Below are positions 24,829 through 31,467 of a stretch of 44,885 nt of DNA, in pieces; position 1 is the stretch's first letter; each line of letters begins with the position of its first letter. The translations under genes and the position numbers were made by a program. The DNA is from Paludibacteraceae bacterium (lineage in GTDB: Bacteria > Bacteroidota > Bacteroidia > Bacteroidales > Paludibacteraceae): assembly GCA_017961765.1 (NCBI GenBank), contig JAGCWQ010000230.1:1-44885 (forward strand), read 5' to 3'. The notes under the pieces were generated by a model that made no database searches, was not told where the DNA came from, and saw only the letters and a program-made list of their open reading frames with translations.

Positions 24829-24854
24829 TCCCTGTCAAGTGACGGGGATTTTTT
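24827..24854 (+). terminator. Rho-independent terminator
   Basis: 10-bp stem AATCCCTGTC / GACGGGGATT with one U-G pair and AAGT loop, then T6. It overlaps the stop codon and abuts the next promoter core. Confidence 0.88.
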
Positions 24855-24855
24855 G

Positions 24856-24863
24856 TATATTTA
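24856..24863 (+). promoter_or_regulatory. Host-type promoter core TATATTTA
   Basis: TATATTTA immediately behind the terminator T-run and 7 bases before ATG 24871; leaderless candidate. Confidence 0.6.
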
Positions 24864-24870
24864 CCCCGTT

Positions 24871-25071
24871 ATGTATTTTCTACTAGTTTTGGCGTTGCTT
24901 TCGACGCTTGTGTACGTGCATTTAATGCTGTCGGACGCGATAAACGCGAGGGTTAACCCGTACGATACGGGCAAGGACAAGGATACCGCAATCTTGATTT
25001 CGAAAATCAAGTACGGGTTCCTTATTATTATGTCGCTGTCTTGGAGCGGCGTTATTATGCTTTTTAAATGA
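24871..25071 (+). CDS. Small two-helix membrane protein
   Basis: 66 residues from ATG 24871 (MYFLLVLALLS). Hydrophobic helices at about 2-23 and 47-64, separated by a polar charged loop (NARVNPYDTGKDKD). Holin-like size and topology, but no positive evidence. Its TGA overlaps the next ATG. Confidence 0.65.
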   Translation: MYFLLVLALLSTLVYVHLMLSDAINARVNPYDTGKDKDTAILISKIKYGFLIIMSLSWSGVIMLFK

Positions 25072-25844
25072 ACCATAACAGGCATTTTGTAGCGATTGTC
25101 GCAGGCGACAACGCAGAAGAGATTATGCTTAGGTACGATGCCGCTACGAAGGTGGCACCGTATGTCGTTTTTGAATTTGCGAAGGCTGAGCAATATAAGA
25201 AGGACTATATCGAGTCACTTAAGAATATAATCCTGAACAAGAGCAATCAGATGTCCGAAGAACAGTTGGAGTATCTGAAAGAGGAACTGCAGGAAATTCA
25301 GGGCGAGTCGGCAACCGACTATTTCCTTGATCTGACTGACGGTATGGATATTGATCCTGAGACGGGGGACGCTATGACAACGGAAAACCCGAACGAAATG
25401 TTCACCAACCACAGTATAGGCGGACGTTTCTCTCTTCCTTTTATTCTTAAGGGAGTCGAAGGCCCAAAGGCTGAGGTTTACTCAGCGAAGAAGGGCGATA
25501 TAGATTGGAGCAAGATTCACCTTGCTAACCAGCGTCCTTATGAGGTGGCGTGGGATACGACGCACGGGCTCGCCGAGCCGCAGGACGACGATGAGAGGAA
25601 TATCTACGAGCACATGAAGAATATGACGCAGTATTTCCTCAATTTCGAGAGCAGGGAGCATTACATTGCGAGCAGTACTGCGTTCTGGGGATTTGCGTTC
25701 GCCGACGAGAGTGGATGGTACGAGTTAGAGCCCAATATGAAACAGTTCGATTGGGTGATAAACTTCTATGACAGGTTTATTAAGCCGCTTCCTGACGATA
25801 CGCTGCTGACGATTTACGAATGTGTCAGGCCTGAAAAGATTTAG
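25068..25844 (+). CDS. Conserved hypothetical phage protein
   Basis: 258 residues. It contains the stretches FLDLTDGMDIDPETGDAMT, HSIGGRFSLPF and DWSKIH, followed by a helical middle and WVINFYDRFIKPLPDDTLLT. This pattern recurs in many phage proteins of unknown function that I recall, but I cannot name a family. It ends 4 bases into the convergent small gene. Confidence 0.7.
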   Translation: MNHNRHFVAIVAGDNAEEIMLRYDAATKVAPYVVFEFAKAEQYKKDYIESLKNIILNKSNQMSEEQLEYLKEELQEIQGESATDYFLDLTDGMDIDPETGDAMTTENPNEMFTNHSIGGRFSLPFILKGVEGPKAEVYSAKKGDIDWSKIHLANQRPYEVAWDTTHGLAEPQDDDERNIYEHMKNMTQYFLNFESREHYIASSTAFWGFAFADESGWYELEPNMKQFDWVINFYDRFIKPLPDDTLLTIYECVRPEKI

Positions 25845-26023
25845 GCCTCGAGTTTGTCAAGTCTTTCGGTAATGCGAAGAATTTGGTAATCCTTCTCATT
25901 CATTTGATCCTGAATATCGCTGACTTCCTGGGCTAACAACAGGCAAAGTGCCTTGTAGTCAACCTTATCTCCATCAAAAGCGGAAGGATATGTTTTCGAT
26001 AATTCGAGAAGATTGCCTTGCAT
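25841..26023 (-). CDS. Small coiled-coil protein, probably late
   Basis: 60 residues. VDYKALCLLLAQEVSDIQ followed by a coiled coil resembles the extreme C-terminus of phage fibre proteins that end in a helix bundle (as after S74-type chaperone domains), but here it stands alone. A GTATTTAT-type promoter motif lies 15 bases upstream of the ATG, the same spacing as for the 30537-30923 gene. The 3' end overlaps the convergent gene by 4 bases. Confidence 0.65.
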   Translation of the reverse strand: MQGNLLELSKTYPSAFDGDKVDYKALCLLLAQEVSDIQDQMNEKDYQILRITERLDKLEA

Positions 26024-26037
26024 GATTTATTCGTTTT

Positions 26038-26048
26038 AAGATAAATAC
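26038..26048 (-). promoter_or_regulatory. Variant of the second promoter motif (GTATTTATCTT)
   Basis: Read on the minus strand, GTATTTATCTT lies 15 bases before ATG 26023. It shares GTATTTAT with the three exact copies and the spacing of the one at 30938-30948. Confidence 0.5.
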
Positions 26049-26078
26049 CATATTTTCACTTAAAACAAAAGAAAAACG

Positions 26079-26086
26079 TATATTTG
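26079..26086 (+). promoter_or_regulatory. Host-type promoter core TATATTTG upstream of ssb
   Basis: TATATTTG, 29 bases before ATG 26116, divergent from the late-type motif at 26038-26048. Confidence 0.75.
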
Positions 26087-26115
26087 AGACAGAAAATTTA
26101 ACTTACAATTTTAGT

Positions 26116-27000
26116 ATGCAGAAAATTACATTGATCGGGCGCCTCGGCAGGGATGCTGCTATCAGAGAGACGCAGGAAGGAACAAAGATTATCTCTTTCA
26201 CTATGGCGGTGAACGGCTTGTTCCGTGGTACTGAGAAGACATCTTGGTATGATGTCTCGTCATTCAACTACGACCGCTATCGCAAGATGGCTAAATATCT
26301 CAACAAGGGCTCCCTGGTTATCGTGACAGGTGACTTGGATGCCGATATCGAGGAAGGCTCAGACGGGAAGCTGCGTTGCCGCAGGTACGTCACCGCCGAT
26401 TCAATCGACTTCGGCCCGAGCAACGGAAGCGGGAGCACCCGTGACGACCGTGACGAAGAGTCAGGCAGCAGACGTTCACGCAGAAGGGGCGAGGATACGC
26501 CGGACGACATTCGTGAAGAGGACATGCCGACTACCAGGAGCAGGAGATATCGTGACGACGACGATGACGACGCTCCGTCAACCAGACGCCGCAGACGTGA
26601 CGAGGACGAAGAGGAAGAGCGTCCAAGAAGAAGGCGTCGTGATGACGATGACGAAGAAGAGGAGCGTCCGAGAAGAAGTTCTCGCAAGCGTGACGAGGAC
26701 GAAGAAGACGAGGACGATAAGCCGGCAAGGAAGTCCCGCAAGCGCGACGAAGACGAGGAAGAGGAGGAGAAGCCTACCCGTAAGCCTCGCAAGCGCGACG
26801 AAGACGAGGACGAGGAAGAGGAGAAGCCGAAGCGCGGTGCAAAGGCTCGTGACGAGGATGAGGACGAAGATGACGAGAAGCCTGCACGCAAGCCTGCAAA
26901 GAAAGACGATGACGACGAGGATGAGGAGAAGCCGAAGAAGCGTACGAGCAAAGCGTCCACCAAGGTTGACGACGAAGACGAATCGGAGCTTCCGTTCTAA
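26116..27000 (+). CDS. ssb: Single-stranded DNA-binding protein with long mixed-charge tail
   Basis: 294 residues. Residues 1-105 are a standard SSB OB fold (MQKITLIGRLGRDAAIR, ISFTMAVN, TSWYDVSSF, GSLVIVTGDLDADI). Residues 110-285 are a low-complexity tail in which blocks of Asp/Glu alternate with Arg/Lys, with at least five near repeats of a unit like RKRDEDEEEEEKP. The protein ends ESELPF, matching the acidic-PF tip that SSBs use to recruit partners. Normal SSB linkers are Gly/Gln/Pro-rich, so the polyampholyte linker is odd. Family assignment is firm; tail function is inferred. Confidence 0.93.
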   Translation: MQKITLIGRLGRDAAIRETQEGTKIISFTMAVNGLFRGTEKTSWYDVSSFNYDRYRKMAKYLNKGSLVIVTGDLDADIEEGSDGKLRCRRYVTADSIDFGPSNGSGSTRDDRDEESGSRRSRRRGEDTPDDIREEDMPTTRSRRYRDDDDDDAPSTRRRRRDEDEEEERPRRRRRDDDDEEEERPRRSSRKRDEDEEDEDDKPARKSRKRDEDEEEEEKPTRKPRKRDEDEDEEEEKPKRGAKARDEDEDEDDEKPARKPAKKDDDDEDEEKPKKRTSKASTKVDDEDESELPF

Positions 27001-27023
27001 TCAGTGTGTTTTTCTGAAACGAG

Positions 27024-27049
27024 AATTCGCCCCACGAGGGCGAATTTTT
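27024..27049 (+). terminator. Rho-independent terminator after ssb
   Basis: Perfect 9-bp stem AATTCGCCC / GGGCGAATT with CACGA loop and T5, followed by G and the next TATATTTG. Confidence 0.9.
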
Positions 27050-27050
27050 G

Positions 27051-27058
27051 TATATTTG
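27051..27058 (+). promoter_or_regulatory. Host-type promoter core TATATTTG upstream of dnaJ
   Basis: TATATTTG directly after the ssb terminator, 29 bases before ATG 27088. Confidence 0.78.
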
Positions 27059-27087
27059 CGGTGTGTGTAATTTAAACGACAGTACAA

Positions 27088-28131
27088 ATGAACTATTACG
27101 ATGTATTAGGCGTTAGCAAAAATGCGAGTGCCGAGGATATCAAGAAAGCGTACAAGAAACTCGTTATCAAGTGGCACCCTGACAGGTGGGTGAACGGCAC
27201 GGACGAAGAGAAAAAGATAGCCGAAGAAAAAATCAAGGAAATAAACGAAGCCAATTCGGTGCTTTCAGATCCGGAAAAGCGTCAGAACTACGATATGTTC
27301 GGAACTGCGGAAAGCATGCCGAATGGAGGCGGATTTGATCCGTTCGAGGGCTTTAATATGGGCCCGTTTGGTTTCAGAATGGGCAAGACGGTCGAGAAAG
27401 GCACCGACATATTTGCCGAGGTAACCGTCACGATGGCTGAATCATATAGCGGAATCGGCAAGAAAGAGGTTAAAGTCAGAAAGCCCAAACCATGCTCTCA
27501 CTGTAACGGCACGGGTTCGGACGACGGCATAAGGCACAACTGCCCTCAGTGCGGAGGAAGCGGAAAATATACGAGGACGACGAGGAACGCCAACGGATTC
27601 TCTCAGTTCACAATGGATTGCCCTTATTGCCACGGAACGGGTGTTGTAAACACGAAACCTTGCCACAAGTGCGGCGGTACGGGAATTGAGTACGACGACG
27701 AGACTATCACGATACAGGTTCCGGCCGGCATTTTCAACAATGCGGAAGTTTGCATGCAGGGAATGGGAAATGCACCCCGTTCGGGAAACGGCATAAACGG
27801 AGACCTGTATATCAGGTTCAACGTATTGGACGAGCCGAATTTCAGACGTGACAGGAACAATATCGTAACTGAGCTGGAACTTACGCTTCTCGAAGCGTGG
27901 GACGGCTGTAAGAAGAAAATACCGTTTATCGACGGAAGCAAGATATCCGTTGAAGTTCCGAAGGGTAGCAGGGAAGGAAACACGGTTACTGTCAGTGGAA
28001 AGGGCTTCAAGGATCCAAACAATCCGTTCCGTACGGGTGATTTAATCGTGGTAATCAGATATAAGGTGCCGGAGAAAATCACGAAGGAGCAGAGAAAACT
28101 TATTGAAGAGTTCTACAAACTTGAGAAATAA
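27088..28131 (+). CDS. dnaJ: DnaJ co-chaperone (Hsp40, type I)
   Basis: 347 residues with the complete type I layout: J domain 1-70 with HPD at 30-32, a Gly/Phe-rich linker (NGGGFDPFEGFNMGPFGF), four zinc-binding repeats (CSHCNGTG, CPQCGGSG, CPYCHGTG, CHKCGGTG), then the C-terminal substrate-binding domains to EEFYKLEK. It would stimulate the ATPase of the DnaK encoded at 12.4 kb. It has its own promoter and is followed by the clpP promoter. Confidence 0.96.
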   Translation: MNYYDVLGVSKNASAEDIKKAYKKLVIKWHPDRWVNGTDEEKKIAEEKIKEINEANSVLSDPEKRQNYDMFGTAESMPNGGGFDPFEGFNMGPFGFRMGKTVEKGTDIFAEVTVTMAESYSGIGKKEVKVRKPKPCSHCNGTGSDDGIRHNCPQCGGSGKYTRTTRNANGFSQFTMDCPYCHGTGVVNTKPCHKCGGTGIEYDDETITIQVPAGIFNNAEVCMQGMGNAPRSGNGINGDLYIRFNVLDEPNFRRDRNNIVTELELTLLEAWDGCKKKIPFIDGSKISVEVPKGSREGNTVTVSGKGFKDPNNPFRTGDLIVVIRYKVPEKITKEQRKLIEEFYKLEK

Positions 28132-28143
28132 AGTTTTTCTTCC

Positions 28144-28151
28144 TATATTTG
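28144..28151 (+). promoter_or_regulatory. Host-type promoter core TATATTTG upstream of clpP
   Basis: TATATTTG preceded by TTTTTCTTCC, 18 bases before ATG 28170. Confidence 0.75.
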
Positions 28152-28169
28152 CACAAATAAGACAACTTT

Positions 28170-28841
28170 ATGGACAGATTAGAGCAAGATTACAGGCTTT
28201 TTGCCAGAGATCACCGTGTCTCGAGCACTACGCTTGACAAGTACGGAAGTTTCATTGGGCAGTACATCAGCCCGACGATTGTGGAGGAAAGAAAATTGAA
28301 CGTCGCCCAGATGGACGTGTTCAGCCGCCTGTTCATGGACAGAATTCTCTTCCTTGGCACCGCCATCGACAGCGACGTGGCGAATATCATCAATTCTCAG
28401 TTGCTTTTCCTTCAAATGGAGAACAACGCGAAGAAAATCAGCATGTACATCAACTCTCCCGGCGGTGTCGTTTCCGACGGAATGAGCATCTACGATGTTA
28501 TGCACCTCATCACCTGCCCCGTCAGCACCACTTGCTGCGGAACCGCCGCTTCTATGGCTGCAGTCCTTCTTGCCGGTGGCGAGCACGGTGAGCGTGGTGC
28601 CCTTCCTCACAGCAAAATCATGATTCATCAGCCGTTGGGCGGCGCTCAGGGTCAGGCTACGGATGTGCTGATTGCAGCAAGGGAAATCGACAAATGTCAG
28701 AACATGATTTATGGGGTTCTTGCGGAAGACACGGGAAAGGATTTCGAATACATCAAGGAAGTCTGCAACCGTGACTACTGGCTTACCCCTGACGAGGCGA
28801 TGGGCGAAGGAATTATCGACAGCATTATCGTCAAGAAATAA
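28170..28841 (+). CDS. clpP: ClpP-family serine protease
   Basis: 223 residues. The catalytic triad is readable: Ser128 in GTAASMAAVLL, His153 in IMIHQPLGG and Asp202 in NRDYWLTPDEA. INSPGGVVSDGMSIYD precedes the Ser loop as in ClpP. The N-terminus is about 30 residues longer than typical mature ClpP, perhaps a propeptide. It ends IIDSIIVKK, a normal ClpP end, but the same frame stays open for 45 more codons past its TAA. Together with DnaK and DnaJ it forms a protein-quality set. No Clp ATPase is visible here, so a host ClpX/ClpA partner or a phage one elsewhere is needed. Confidence 0.93.
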   Translation: MDRLEQDYRLFARDHRVSSTTLDKYGSFIGQYISPTIVEERKLNVAQMDVFSRLFMDRILFLGTAIDSDVANIINSQLLFLQMENNAKKISMYINSPGGVVSDGMSIYDVMHLITCPVSTTCCGTAASMAAVLLAGGEHGERGALPHSKIMIHQPLGGAQGQATDVLIAAREIDKCQNMIYGVLAEDTGKDFEYIKEVCNRDYWLTPDEAMGEGIIDSIIVKK

Positions 28842-28979
28842 CCAAAGGACACGACGGCATACGAAGCCGTAAAAGTTACCACAGACAAGCTACACCGCAA
28901 GGAACATACACCCTTAGTCGGGGAGAATATAGACGGCGGCGAGTCATTCAACTGCGGACAGTGGGATAGTGAAATGTAG
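28842..28979 (+). other. In-frame 45-codon open extension after the clpP stop
   Basis: Immediately after the clpP TAA the same frame stays open for 45 codons to a TAG, 6 bases before a strong terminator. It encodes a protein-like string including HTPLVGENIDGGESFNCGQW. No ATG, GTG or TTG start lies in this frame before residue 45. It may be a stop-readthrough extension, a decayed gene or chance; a structured 3'-UTR is also possible (a short ACGGC/GCCGT hairpin near 28853-28870). This is the longest gene-free gap in the window. Confidence 0.35.
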
Positions 28980-28984
28980 GTTTT

Positions 28985-29011
28985 ACCCTCCGTGAAAACG
29001 GAGGGTTTTTT
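28985..29011 (+). terminator. Rho-independent terminator
   Basis: 9-bp stem ACCCTCCGT / ACGGAGGGT, GAAA tetraloop, T6, then G and TATATTTG. Confidence 0.92.
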
Positions 29012-29012
29012 G

Positions 29013-29020
29013 TATATTTG
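29013..29020 (+). promoter_or_regulatory. Host-type promoter core TATATTTG
   Basis: TATATTTG ends 4 bases before ATG 29025; leaderless candidate, directly fused to the upstream terminator. Confidence 0.75.
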
Positions 29021-29024
29021 CGCC

Positions 29025-29192
29025 ATGAGAGTTATAGTTTACGACAAATACGAGTCTTATTATCAGTCTCAGGCGGACAGACATAACTTCAAAGTTACAG
29101 GAAAATCGTCACTTTGGGAAAGCAGGGACGTTACGGAAGAAGAACTGCTTGAGTTGGCACGTAATGGAGAAAAAATATTGGTGAACCCATGA
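29025..29192 (+). CDS. Small hypothetical protein
   Basis: 55 residues from ATG 29025 (MRVIVYDKYESYYQS). Strand-helix pattern with DVTEEELLELARNGEKILV at the end. An upstream GTG would run through the promoter and is rejected. Its last 4 bases overlap the next gene (ATGA). Confidence 0.6.
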   Translation: MRVIVYDKYESYYQSQADRHNFKVTGKSSLWESRDVTEEELLELARNGEKILVNP

Positions 29193-29395
29193 GAAACATC
29201 ATAAATCACCCGAACGAGTTCGACGAGGATACAAAAGAAGCCTTGAAGCGGGCAGAGGACCCGTTCGATTGGGAAAACTATTGTGGAAACTGCGATTGGT
29301 TCGGCGATGAGGAAAAGTGCCCGTTTTACAATCTCGTGAAACTTAATCCGGACCAAAGATGGCAAGATATAGGGTGTAGAAATTTTTGGGATTAA
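29189..29395 (+). CDS. Small Cys-rich protein
   Basis: 68 residues with CGNCDW, CPFY and a later Cys (GCRNFW), probably a zinc- or iron-binding knuckle. Operon with the two phosphoesterases downstream. No family recognised. Confidence 0.6.
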   Translation: MRNIINHPNEFDEDTKEALKRAEDPFDWENYCGNCDWFGDEEKCPFYNLVKLNPDQRWQDIGCRNFWD

Positions 29396-29399
29396 AAAT

Positions 29400-29801
29400 A
29401 TGGATAACAATTGGATATACTACGGGGTGTTCCTTCCCCGAGAAGAGAGGGCGTTTCTGATTGAACGCTTTAAAACCCACATACCGAAGGGGTGGAGGAT
29501 TTATTGTGATCACATGACAGTGGTTTTCAACGACAAAAGCGAAAATGCACAGGCATGGGCGGCGAAGTGCGAGAAGTACATAGGACAGAAGGCAAATCTG
29601 AGGGTAACGCATATCGGAATATCAGATAAGGCACTTGCGCTTCGTGTGAGCGGATTCATGAGTAACAACGACATACCGCATATCACAATCGCCACATCTC
29701 CTCACGGAAAGCCGGTTGACAGTAATTACATTACGAATTGGGTACCAGTCACTGAAACATTGTTGCTGAGTGCCGTGCTCGATAAAGTTTGTAGGAGATA
29801 A
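29400..29801 (+). CDS. 2H phosphoesterase (CPDase-like)
   Basis: 133 residues with the two signature tetrads HMTV (His38, Thr40) and HITI (His94, Thr96), the hallmark of the 2H superfamily, within an otherwise minimal single domain. 2H enzymes open 2',3'-cyclic phosphates at RNA ends; phage Acb1 proteins, also 2H, destroy CBASS cyclic nucleotides. The string HITIATSPHGKPVDSNYI resembles the C-terminal CPDase domain of fungal tRNA ligases, favouring an RNA-end role. The next gene, a metallophosphoesterase, begins 3 bases later. Confidence 0.72.
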   Translation: MDNNWIYYGVFLPREERAFLIERFKTHIPKGWRIYCDHMTVVFNDKSENAQAWAAKCEKYIGQKANLRVTHIGISDKALALRVSGFMSNNDIPHITIATSPHGKPVDSNYITNWVPVTETLLLSAVLDKVCRR

Positions 29802-29804
29802 ATT

Positions 29805-30521
29805 ATGAAGTGTATTGTAATGTCGGATTTGCATGGGCACCTTCCCAAGATAGAGGAAGAGTTTGACCTATTGCTGTTGCCGGGAGACGTCTGCCCGGTA
29901 TGGAACCATAACAGGCATTTCCAATGGGATTGGCTTACGGGGGAGTTCGTTCAGTGGATTAAGTCGCTTCCGTTCAAGAATGAAGCGTCAAAGGTTGTAA
30001 TGTGTGCAGGAAACCACGATTTCGCCTTGGAAGGGCTGTCCAAGAACAAGGCACGTCAGTTCGAAGAGAAAGCGGAAGGCAGATTGACGTATCTCGACAA
30101 CGAGGAAACAATCTTTTTCTGTAATGAGGACGGTAACATCACCCGTTACCGCATTTTTGCCACTCCATACTGCAAACAGTTCGGGAATTGGGCATTTATG
30201 CGAAGCGATCTCGAGAGATATTACGAGCCTATCCCTGAAAACCTTGATATCCTGTTAAGCCACGATGCGGCTGATATCAACGATTTGGGCTTGATATTGC
30301 AGGGAATGTATAGGGGGACTAATGCGGGGAACAAAGTGTTGGCCGATTACGTCAAGAAGAGAAAGCCGAAATACTATTTCTGTGGGCACATTCATTCTGG
30401 AAATCATGCACTGACTGACATAAACGGAACTAAAATGGCTAATGTCAGCATAATGAATGAGGACTATGATCCTACGCATTTCCCGCTCGTGCTTGACATA
30501 ACACAAGAAAACCTCGGATAG
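29805..30521 (+). CDS. Metallophosphoesterase, calcineurin-like
   Basis: 238 residues with MSDLHGH (Asp8, His10), LLLPGDV, CAGNHDF, LLSHDAAD and FCGHIHSG, all metal ligands present. The spacing is like small class III or MPPED-type phosphodiesterases. It pairs with the 2H phosphoesterase just upstream, hinting at sequential opening and removal of a phosphate. It is distinct from the phosphoesterase at 15273-15953 (different size and spacing). Confidence 0.87.
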   Translation: MKCIVMSDLHGHLPKIEEEFDLLLLPGDVCPVWNHNRHFQWDWLTGEFVQWIKSLPFKNEASKVVMCAGNHDFALEGLSKNKARQFEEKAEGRLTYLDNEETIFFCNEDGNITRYRIFATPYCKQFGNWAFMRSDLERYYEPIPENLDILLSHDAADINDLGLILQGMYRGTNAGNKVLADYVKKRKPKYYFCGHIHSGNHALTDINGTKMANVSIMNEDYDPTHFPLVLDITQENLG

Positions 30522-30533
30522 TTCCGAGGTTTT
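30508..30533. terminator. Bidirectional terminator between convergent genes
   Basis: Perfect 11-bp stem AAAACCTCGGA / TCCGAGGTTTT with loop TAGT, T-runs on both strands. It includes the stop codon of the plus-strand gene. Confidence 0.9.
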
Positions 30534-30536
30534 GTT

Positions 30537-30923
30537 TTAATCGAGCCCTGCGTCTGAAATGAAGTCGCCTCGCAGGTTATACAGTCTGTTGATTTCCTGA
30601 GGGTCGAAGTCGTAGTGTTTTCCGTTGTTGTCTTCGCCCCTGTATTTCTTGCTGAACAGGCTTCTGGCGGAGTCTTCGTCCTTGTCGGGCCACAGTTCGT
30701 AGGAAAGCACTGAGTGCAGTTCCTGTGCACTGTCGAGCCACTTCATGACAGACTCTCTCTTTCCTGAGTCGTCTTTGTCAGAGCCCGGTTCAGATCTGTT
30801 GTCCATATCTTTGTGGCCGCCCTCGTAGTATGCGTTCTCGAAATATCCGTTCTCAAAGATGGACTCTTTCACCATCCTGTATATGTTCTCTTCAAGTATT
30901 GCTTTTTGTTTCTCAGTCAGCAT
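30537..30923 (-). CDS. Hypothetical protein, probably late/virion
   Basis: 128 residues. N-terminal helix with EENIYRMVKESIFENG, similar in type to the LRRIVRES and EQFNRIL helices near the left end, then a disordered acidic middle and a helical tail. The second promoter motif lies 15 bases before the ATG, supporting late expression. No family recognised. Confidence 0.65.
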   Translation of the reverse strand: MLTEKQKAILEENIYRMVKESIFENGYFENAYYEGGHKDMDNRSEPGSDKDDSGKRESVMKWLDSAQELHSVLSYELWPDKDEDSARSLFSKKYRGEDNNGKHYDFDPQEINRLYNLRGDFISDAGLD

Positions 30924-30937
30924 GATAAAGCCATTTT

Positions 30938-30948
30938 ATTATAAATAC
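30938..30948 (-). promoter_or_regulatory. Second promoter motif GTATTTATAAT (minus strand)
   Basis: Exact copy of the motif at 1167-1177 and 38384-38394, 15 bases before ATG 30923. Divergent from the host-type promoter at 30970-30977. Confidence 0.6.
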
Positions 30949-30969
30949 AGCATTTACGCTGAAAGATGG

Positions 30970-30977
30970 TATATTTG
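30970..30977 (+). promoter_or_regulatory. Host-type promoter core TATATTTG
   Basis: TATATTTG, 8 bases before ATG 30986; near-leaderless transcript. Confidence 0.72.
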
Positions 30978-30985
30978 TGGTGATT

Positions 30986-31414
30986 ATGTGTGGTATTCAT
31001 GTCTTTAACATAACAAAAGAAGAACACGTCGACGACAATTCTTACTATTGTGGGCGTGGCTCCATATTGGGCAACCCGTACACCCATATCAAGGATAGGG
31101 AAACCAAGGCGAGGTACATCGTGAGGGACAGGGAGGAGGCTATTGAAAAATACGGCTCCTATTTCGACGTAATGTACGGATCAAACGTGGATTTCACGGA
31201 TGTAGTCGATGAGATATACGAGAAATACAGGAACGGTGAGGATGTGTGGCTCGGTTGCTATTGCAAGCCTCTTTCCTGCCACTGTGACGTAATCGTGGAC
31301 AAACTACGGAAGAGACTACTCAAAGAGAAGATAAACCTCGCAAAAGCGGCTAAACTTGCCCACAAACTCAACACAGAAATCGAAGATTGGAGTAAAATAT
31401 CAGGAAAATATTAG
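30986..31414 (+). CDS. DUF4326 protein
   Basis: 142 residues from ATG 30986 (MCGIHVFNI). Contains YYCGRGSILGNPYTH and the signature LGCYCKPLSCHCDVIVD, typical of DUF4326 proteins found in phages and bacteria. The Cys/His cluster could bind metal; biochemical function is not established. A GTG at 30977 would overlap the promoter and is rejected. Confidence 0.82.
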   Translation: MCGIHVFNITKEEHVDDNSYYCGRGSILGNPYTHIKDRETKARYIVRDREEAIEKYGSYFDVMYGSNVDFTDVVDEIYEKYRNGEDVWLGCYCKPLSCHCDVIVDKLRKRLLKEKINLAKAAKLAHKLNTEIEDWSKISGKY

Positions 31415-31456
31415 ATAATTCCCTAATATCAGTGAAATATTAGATATTTTCCTAAT
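31399..31456. repeat. Two tandem AT-rich 29-bp repeats
   Basis: Units 31399-31427 and 31428-31456 begin ATCAGGAAAA and ATCAGTGAAA and share TATTAGATA and CCTAAT; 4 of 29 positions differ. Each unit contains an imperfect inverted repeat (ATTAG / CTAAT). They cover the end of the DUF4326 gene and the gap before the nuclease gene; could be a protein-binding site. Confidence 0.7.
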
Positions 31457-31467
31457 AATCTCACCAC

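Noticed and set aside
26277-26963. Long antisense open frame rich in Ser opposite the SSB tail
   Set aside because: It is the complement of GAC/GAG-type codons in the SSB charge repeats, which reads as Ser/Leu-like codons; a by-product of composition.
28842-28984. tRNA or other classical ncRNA in the gap after clpP
   Set aside because: No cloverleaf, anticodon arm or T-loop consensus; only one short hairpin could be drawn.
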